27,095 nucleotides of DNA from DATKKX01 sp035542775. GTDB taxonomy: Bacteria; Planctomycetota; Phycisphaerae; UBA1845; UTPLA1. The first letter of the stretch is position 1. Every line of letters begins with the position of its first letter. Of the stretch, positions 23,977 to 27,095 are shown one piece after another. The notes below the pieces were generated by a model, which was not told the origin of the DNA, ran no database searches, and saw nothing but the letters and a program-made list of their open reading frames with translations. The stretch is taken from the NCBI GenBank assembly GCA_035542775.1, contig DATKKX010000008.1:1-27095 (forward strand), written 5' to 3'. A program made the position numbers and the translations under genes.

Positions 23977-25035
23977 CTAGACTCCCCATTTTACTCGCCT
24001 GTGCAGCAGCGCCAGGAAAATCGGCACCCCGACGACCGCGGTCACGACGCCGATGGGCAGAATCGTGCTGCCCAGCTCGCGCCCCGTGACTGCGCCCACC
24101 CACACCATGGCCAGTTGCGAAAGCCAGTCGCACACCGCCAGAAACACGCCCCCGATCGTCGCGGAGGCGGGCAGAAGGATCCGACAATCCCGCCCCACGA
24201 CCAGGGCGACGATGTGCGGCACGACCAGGCCGACGAAGCCGATCGGCCCGCAGATCGCCACCACCGCGGCCGTGGCCAGCGAGGCGAAGAAGATGCACAG
24301 TCCCTGGAGCCGGGCGACGTGCACGCCCCGGGCCGCGGCCAGCTCGTCGCCGAGGACGTATTGGTTCAGCGACCGCGCCGAGGCGATCAGCACGATCCAG
24401 CAGGGCACGATCAGCGGGAGGCTCGATTTCAGCTCCAGGTTCCCGATGGTGTCCAGCGAGCCCATCATCCAACGCACAATGGCGAAGGTTTCCCGCACGT
24501 CAGACAGATACGTCACCAGCATCATCATCGCCGAGCAGAACAGCCCCATGGTCACGCCGGCCAGCAGCAGCTCGTTGGTCGTCAGGCGTCTCGTCCCGCG
24601 GGTGAAGGCGAATAGAATCGCGACGACGGCCAGAGCCCCGGCGAAAGACAGTGCGGAGATGCCGGTTACGCCCAGCATGGTGAATGCAACGCCCAGCTTC
24701 AGGGCGATCATGGCCCCGAGGGAACCGCCGCTGGCGATGCCGAGCGTGTAGGGCGTGGCCAGGGCGTTGCGGAACAGCACCTGGAAGACCGCTCCGCACA
24801 GTGCCAGCGTGATGCCCACGGTGACGGCCAGCAGGGTCCGCGGCAAGCGGAGGTTGAATGCGATCCAGTAGGCCACGGAGCCCTGGTCGTGGTTGAAGTA
24901 CGCCCGCCACGCGTCGCGCAGGCCGATCTCGCCTGAGCGGCTGCCGATGCCGGGGCTCAGCAGCACCACGGCCAGCAGCAGCAGACCGCTGACGATCAGG
25001 CACGCGAAGTATCGGCGGGGCGTCAGTGATTTCAT
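23977..25035 (-). CDS. FecCD/BtuC-type ABC transporter permease
   Basis: 352 residues, about ten transmembrane helices, matching the FecCD family (BtuC-like) length. Typical stretches are NLRLPRTLLAVTVGITLALCGAVFQVLFRNALATPYTLGIASG near the N-terminus, and GPIGFVGLVVPHIVALVVGRDCR in the L-loop region, the contact for the ATPase. It forms the channel of a binding-protein-dependent importer for vitamin B12 or iron-siderophore. Its ATG at 25035 overlaps the ATPase stop by four bases. The gene order on the minus strand is binding protein, ATPase, permease, then phosphatase. Confidence 0.94.
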   Translation of the reverse strand: MKSLTPRRYFACLIVSGLLLLAVVLLSPGIGSRSGEIGLRDAWRAYFNHDQGSVAYWIAFNLRLPRTLLAVTVGITLALCGAVFQVLFRNALATPYTLGIASGGSLGAMIALKLGVAFTMLGVTGISALSFAGALAVVAILFAFTRGTRRLTTNELLLAGVTMGLFCSAMMMLVTYLSDVRETFAIVRWMMGSLDTIGNLELKSSLPLIVPCWIVLIASARSLNQYVLGDELAAARGVHVARLQGLCIFFASLATAAVVAICGPIGFVGLVVPHIVALVVGRDCRILLPASATIGGVFLAVCDWLSQLAMVWVGAVTGRELGSTILPIGVVTAVVGVPIFLALLHRRVKWGV

Positions 25036-25874
25036 GGTTCACCCCGCCGATCGCCGCTTTGACCGCCGCCGTGGGGTCGTGCCCTGAGCGGCACGATCCA
25101 CGGGCACGGCGTCAGGCCCGAAGCGATCGTTGTCAGTTCGACGTCGTATGCCGTCTGAAGCACCTCCGGCCGCAGCACTTCCGCCGGCGCACCCTTTGCG
25201 ACCGGCCGGCCGTCGTCCAGCAGCAGGACGCGGGAACAAAACCGGGCCGCCAGGTTAACATCATGGGTCACCACGACCACGGCGACGCCGCTCCGCGCTG
25301 TCAGGTCGCCCAGCAAGGTGAAGATGCTGAGTTGATGATACAGGTCCAGGGATGCCGTGGGCTCATCGAGCAGCAGCACCGCGGGCTCCTGGGCAATGAT
25401 CGCGGCGATGTGTACGCGTTGGGCCTCGCCGCCGGAGAGCGTGGACATGGGACGATCGGCGAATGCCGTCGCCCCCATCGCCGCCAGGGCCCGATCGGCG
25501 ATTCGCATGTCCTCGGCGCTTTCAAAGAGCCCGAACCGACGGTGGGGGAAACGGCCCATGAGCACGATCTCGCGGGCCGTGCTGGGCAGATCGCCCGGCA
25601 TGTTCTGGGGCAGGAAGGCGATTCGCCGGGCTCGCTGCCGTGTCGGCACTTCGCGGAAAGGGGCGCCTTCCAGCCGCATGGTTCCCGAGGCCGGCGTCAA
25701 CAACCCCGCCAGCAGCCGCAGCAGCGTGCTCTTGCCGGCGCCGTTCGGGCCGATGATGCCCCAGCATTGCCTGGCACCAATGTCGAGATCGACGGGCTGC
25801 AGGAAATCGGGGCGCCGGGCGAACCCATAGGTCACACCCGACGCACTCAGGATGGGCGAGGGGCTGTCAGTCAA
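25032..25874 (-). CDS. ABC transporter ATPase (BtuD/FecE type)
   Basis: 280 residues. The nucleotide-binding motifs are complete: Walker A GPNGAGKST, Q-loop FLPQNMPG, signature LSGGEAQR, Walker B VLLLDEP, D-loop SLDL, and H-loop VTHDVNLAARF. It powers the importer with the adjacent permease and binding protein. The start is TTG at 25874, supported by GGAGG (25885-25881) six bases upstream and by no better ATG or GTG near the beginning of the fold. It overlaps the end of the binding-protein gene (stop 25867) by eight bases, so translation is coupled. The C-terminal part (about 225-280) lacks motifs and is probably a small extension. Confidence 0.94.
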   Translation of the reverse strand: MTDSPSPILSASGVTYGFARRPDFLQPVDLDIGARQCWGIIGPNGAGKSTLLRLLAGLLTPASGTMRLEGAPFREVPTRQRARRIAFLPQNMPGDLPSTAREIVLMGRFPHRRFGLFESAEDMRIADRALAAMGATAFADRPMSTLSGGEAQRVHIAAIIAQEPAVLLLDEPTASLDLYHQLSIFTLLGDLTARSGVAVVVVTHDVNLAARFCSRVLLLDDGRPVAKGAPAEVLRPEVLQTAYDVELTTIASGLTPCPWIVPLRARPHGGGQSGDRRGEP

Positions 25875-26832
25875 TGGCGGCCTCCGGATGCAGGAGTCGG
25901 GCCAATGCGGCCACTGCGTCGACCACCCGCGGCGACGGGATCAGGATGTTGTCGTCGGTCACCACGTAGATGCGATTGTTCTCCACGGCGGGGATGGGTC
26001 CCAGCCGGCGCCACACTTCGCGGATTCTTGTCTCCAGGGCCGGGCTTGATTTCATCTCGGGCATCGCTTCGATGATCACCTCGGGCCGGGCGGCCAGGAT
26101 AGCCTCGGGGCTGACCTCCGGATAGTCGATAGCCAGGTTCGCGAAGACGTTGTCTCCGCCGGCCAGGGCGACCATCTCACCGATGAAGGTGCGGCCGTTG
26201 GCGGTCAGCAGGCCGGCCAGGGCGTCGGGATCGCGCCGCGAAACGGTGATGAACACTCGGGGCCGAGGGCGGCCGACGATGGATGCCGCGATCCGATCCA
26301 GCCGCATGTGGATATCACCGACCAGCTTTTCCGCCGCCTCGCGCCGGTGGAGCAGCACGCCGAAATCGCCGATCGCGCGGTACAGGTCGTCGAGCTTCTC
26401 GATCGGGTCGCGGAACAAGCGGATGTGGTTGCTCTCGCAAAGCTGCTCGACCTCCTTCATCTCGCCGCGAACAACGACCAAGTCCGGTTTCAACCGCAGG
26501 AGCCCTTCGAGATCGGGGTCGACCAGCCCGCCGACTTTGGGCAACTTCGCGACCTGGGGCGGGTAGGTGCAAAACGTTCCGACTCCGACCAGGCGATCCG
26601 CCACACCGAGGGCGGCGATGATCTCGGTCGAGCTTGGGGCGAATGTGATGATCCGCTGGGGCGAGGGCTGCGAGGCGGCGGTGGGGCGGCCGCGCTCGGC
26701 TCGACAGCCGGGCAGCGCGGCAAAGGCGAGGGCACATGCCACAGTTGTTGCGCCGGCGGCTCGCGGCCGACCAGGAAGGCGGAAGAACCTCCACTGTGGG
26801 CCAAGGAAGCCGAGGGCTGCAGACGCTGTCAT
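25867..26832 (-). CDS. BtuF-type cobalamin/iron-complex binding lipoprotein
   Basis: 321 residues from ATG 26832. The N-terminus has a basic region (RFFRLPGRPR), a hydrophobic core and a lipobox-like LPGC with Cys43, so it is a predicted lipoprotein. The mature part has two TroA-like lobes: ITFAPSSTEIIAALGVADRLVGVGTFCTYPP and LPKVGGLVDPDLEGLLRLKPDLVVV, the classic BtuF/periplasmic B12-binding signature. Iron-siderophore binding cannot be excluded. A start at ATG 26880 (337 residues) is in frame, but its ATG lies within the predicted -10 box. The ribosome site of 26832 is weak (AAGGCG), so the start is uncertain. No cobalamin riboswitch is visible upstream; only about 130 bases lie between this start and purQ. 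Confidence 0.9.
   Translation of the reverse strand: MTASAALGFLGPQWRFFRLPGRPRAAGATTVACALAFAALPGCRAERGRPTAASQPSPQRIITFAPSSTEIIAALGVADRLVGVGTFCTYPPQVAKLPKVGGLVDPDLEGLLRLKPDLVVVRGEMKEVEQLCESNHIRLFRDPIEKLDDLYRAIGDFGVLLHRREAAEKLVGDIHMRLDRIAASIVGRPRPRVFITVSRRDPDALAGLLTANGRTFIGEMVALAGGDNVFANLAIDYPEVSPEAILAARPEVIIEAMPEMKSSPALETRIREVWRRLGPIPAVENNRIYVVTDDNILIPSPRVVDAVAALARLLHPEAAID
25881..25885 (-). promoter_or_regulatory. ribosome binding site for TTG-started ABC ATPase
   Basis: The minus strand reads GGAGG, six bases before TTG at 25874. It lies inside the end of the binding-protein gene. It decides the start of the ATPase. Confidence 0.7.
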
Positions 26833-26878
26833 CGCCTTGTCGCCTGGGTGTGCACGATTTTGTCCGATGCCGTCGGTC

Positions 26879-26907
26879 ATTCTCCGGATGATGTCGCGAC
26901 AAGTCAA
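26879..26907 (-). promoter_or_regulatory. promoter of the importer operon
   Basis: On the minus strand TTGACT (26907-26902) and GAGAAT (26884-26879) are 17 bases apart. The -35 matches five of six and the -10 four of six consensus bases. Transcription from near 26872 would exclude an ATG at 26880 and support the lipoprotein start at 26832. Confidence 0.5.
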
Positions 26908-26931
26908 AACCGGACCATTTACAGCGGTCTC

Positions 26932-26959
26932 GTGACTGGCGGCATGTTCGCGGTACAAT
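26932..26959 (+). promoter_or_regulatory. purQ promoter, probably leaderless transcript
   Basis: GTGACT (26932-26937), 16 bases, TACAAT (26954-26959). The -10 box matches five of six, the -35 four of six. The expected start of transcription is about the ATG itself at 26966, so the mRNA would have no 5' leader. No Shine-Dalgarno precedes the ATG. Confidence 0.5.
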
Positions 26960-26965
26960 GCCGCC

Positions 26966-27095
26966 ATGGCGATTGTCCGTGCGATGGTCTTACGTGCACC
27001 GGGGGTCAACTGTGACGAGGAAACCGCGTTCGCGTGGGAGACGGTCGGCGCGGCGGCTGAGCGGATCCACGTCAAGCGGCTCATCGATGAACCGC
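26966..27095 (+). CDS. purQ: phosphoribosylformylglycinamidine synthase, glutaminase subunit PurQ (3' partial)
   Basis: The first 43 codons of a gene that leaves the window on the right. The visible sequence begins MAIVRAMVLRAPGVNCDEET and continues with AFAWETVGAAAERIHVKR, the PurQ N-terminus with the conserved LRAPGxNCDxET stretch that starts the glutamine amidotransferase fold. PurQ supplies ammonia for the fourth step of purine synthesis, converting formylglycinamide ribonucleotide to its amidine with PurL and PurS. The catalytic Cys-His-Glu lies beyond the edge and cannot be checked. Divergent from the importer operon. Confidence 0.85.
   Translation, partial: MAIVRAMVLRAPGVNCDEETAFAWETVGAAAERIHVKRLIDEP

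Noticed and set aside
26833..26965. Cobalamin riboswitch upstream of the BtuF-type gene
   Set aside because: The spacer to purQ is only about 130 bases, too short for the usual 200-base element, and no B12-box-like core was seen.

Overview
The window is a GC-rich bacterial chromosome segment. It most resembles a planctomycete, probably a Phycisphaerae-type lineage. The best support is two secreted M28 peptidases carrying DCNxNGxPDxC calcium-binding repeats and a C-terminal dockerin-like module, a style common in Planctomycetes. Zinc-ribbon and FHA membrane proteins and very large multi-PAS kinases fit the same picture. The phylum call is inference from protein style, with no marker gene to confirm it.

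Left part (1-4600). The end of a Toprim-like protein, possibly half of an ATPase/nuclease defence pair, enters from the left edge. It is followed by a thioredoxin with its own sigma70-like promoter, a convergent trpC, a divergent CPBP-family membrane protease, an unknown zinc-ribbon protein with its own promoter, and an FHA-domain membrane protein.

Middle left (4668-10179). Two paralogous exported M28 metallopeptidases lie head to tail on the minus strand. The second is 383 residues longer, through added Ca-binding repeats, a beta-sandwich insert and extra dockerin motifs. Between them are 763 noncoding bases with two triplets of 10-bp direct repeats, two strong hairpins and a purine-rich tract.

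Centre (10468-22002). This is a signalling island. A minus-strand operon with overlapping genes encodes a three-PAS histidine kinase, a receiver-HDOD protein and a receiver-GAF-HD-GYP protein (predicted c-di-GMP phosphodiesterase). Divergent from it, on the plus strand, are a 1686-residue hybrid kinase with about ten PAS domains and a NarL/LuxR-type response regulator that overlaps it by ATGA. The 862-bp divergent spacer holds several inverted repeats that could be operators. PAS domains in both kinases carry cysteine clusters. PAS modules 4-8 of the large kinase are recent in-frame tandem duplications of about 780 bp.

Right part (22061-27095). In order: an EamA-type transporter, a membrane-anchored protein phosphatase, a three-gene BtuF/BtuC/BtuD-type importer for cobalamin or an iron chelate (translationally coupled, ATPase starting at TTG), and the first 43 codons of purQ running off the right edge. 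The last two units share a divergent promoter region, and purQ looks leaderless.

No tRNA, rRNA, insertion sequence or CRISPR array was seen.
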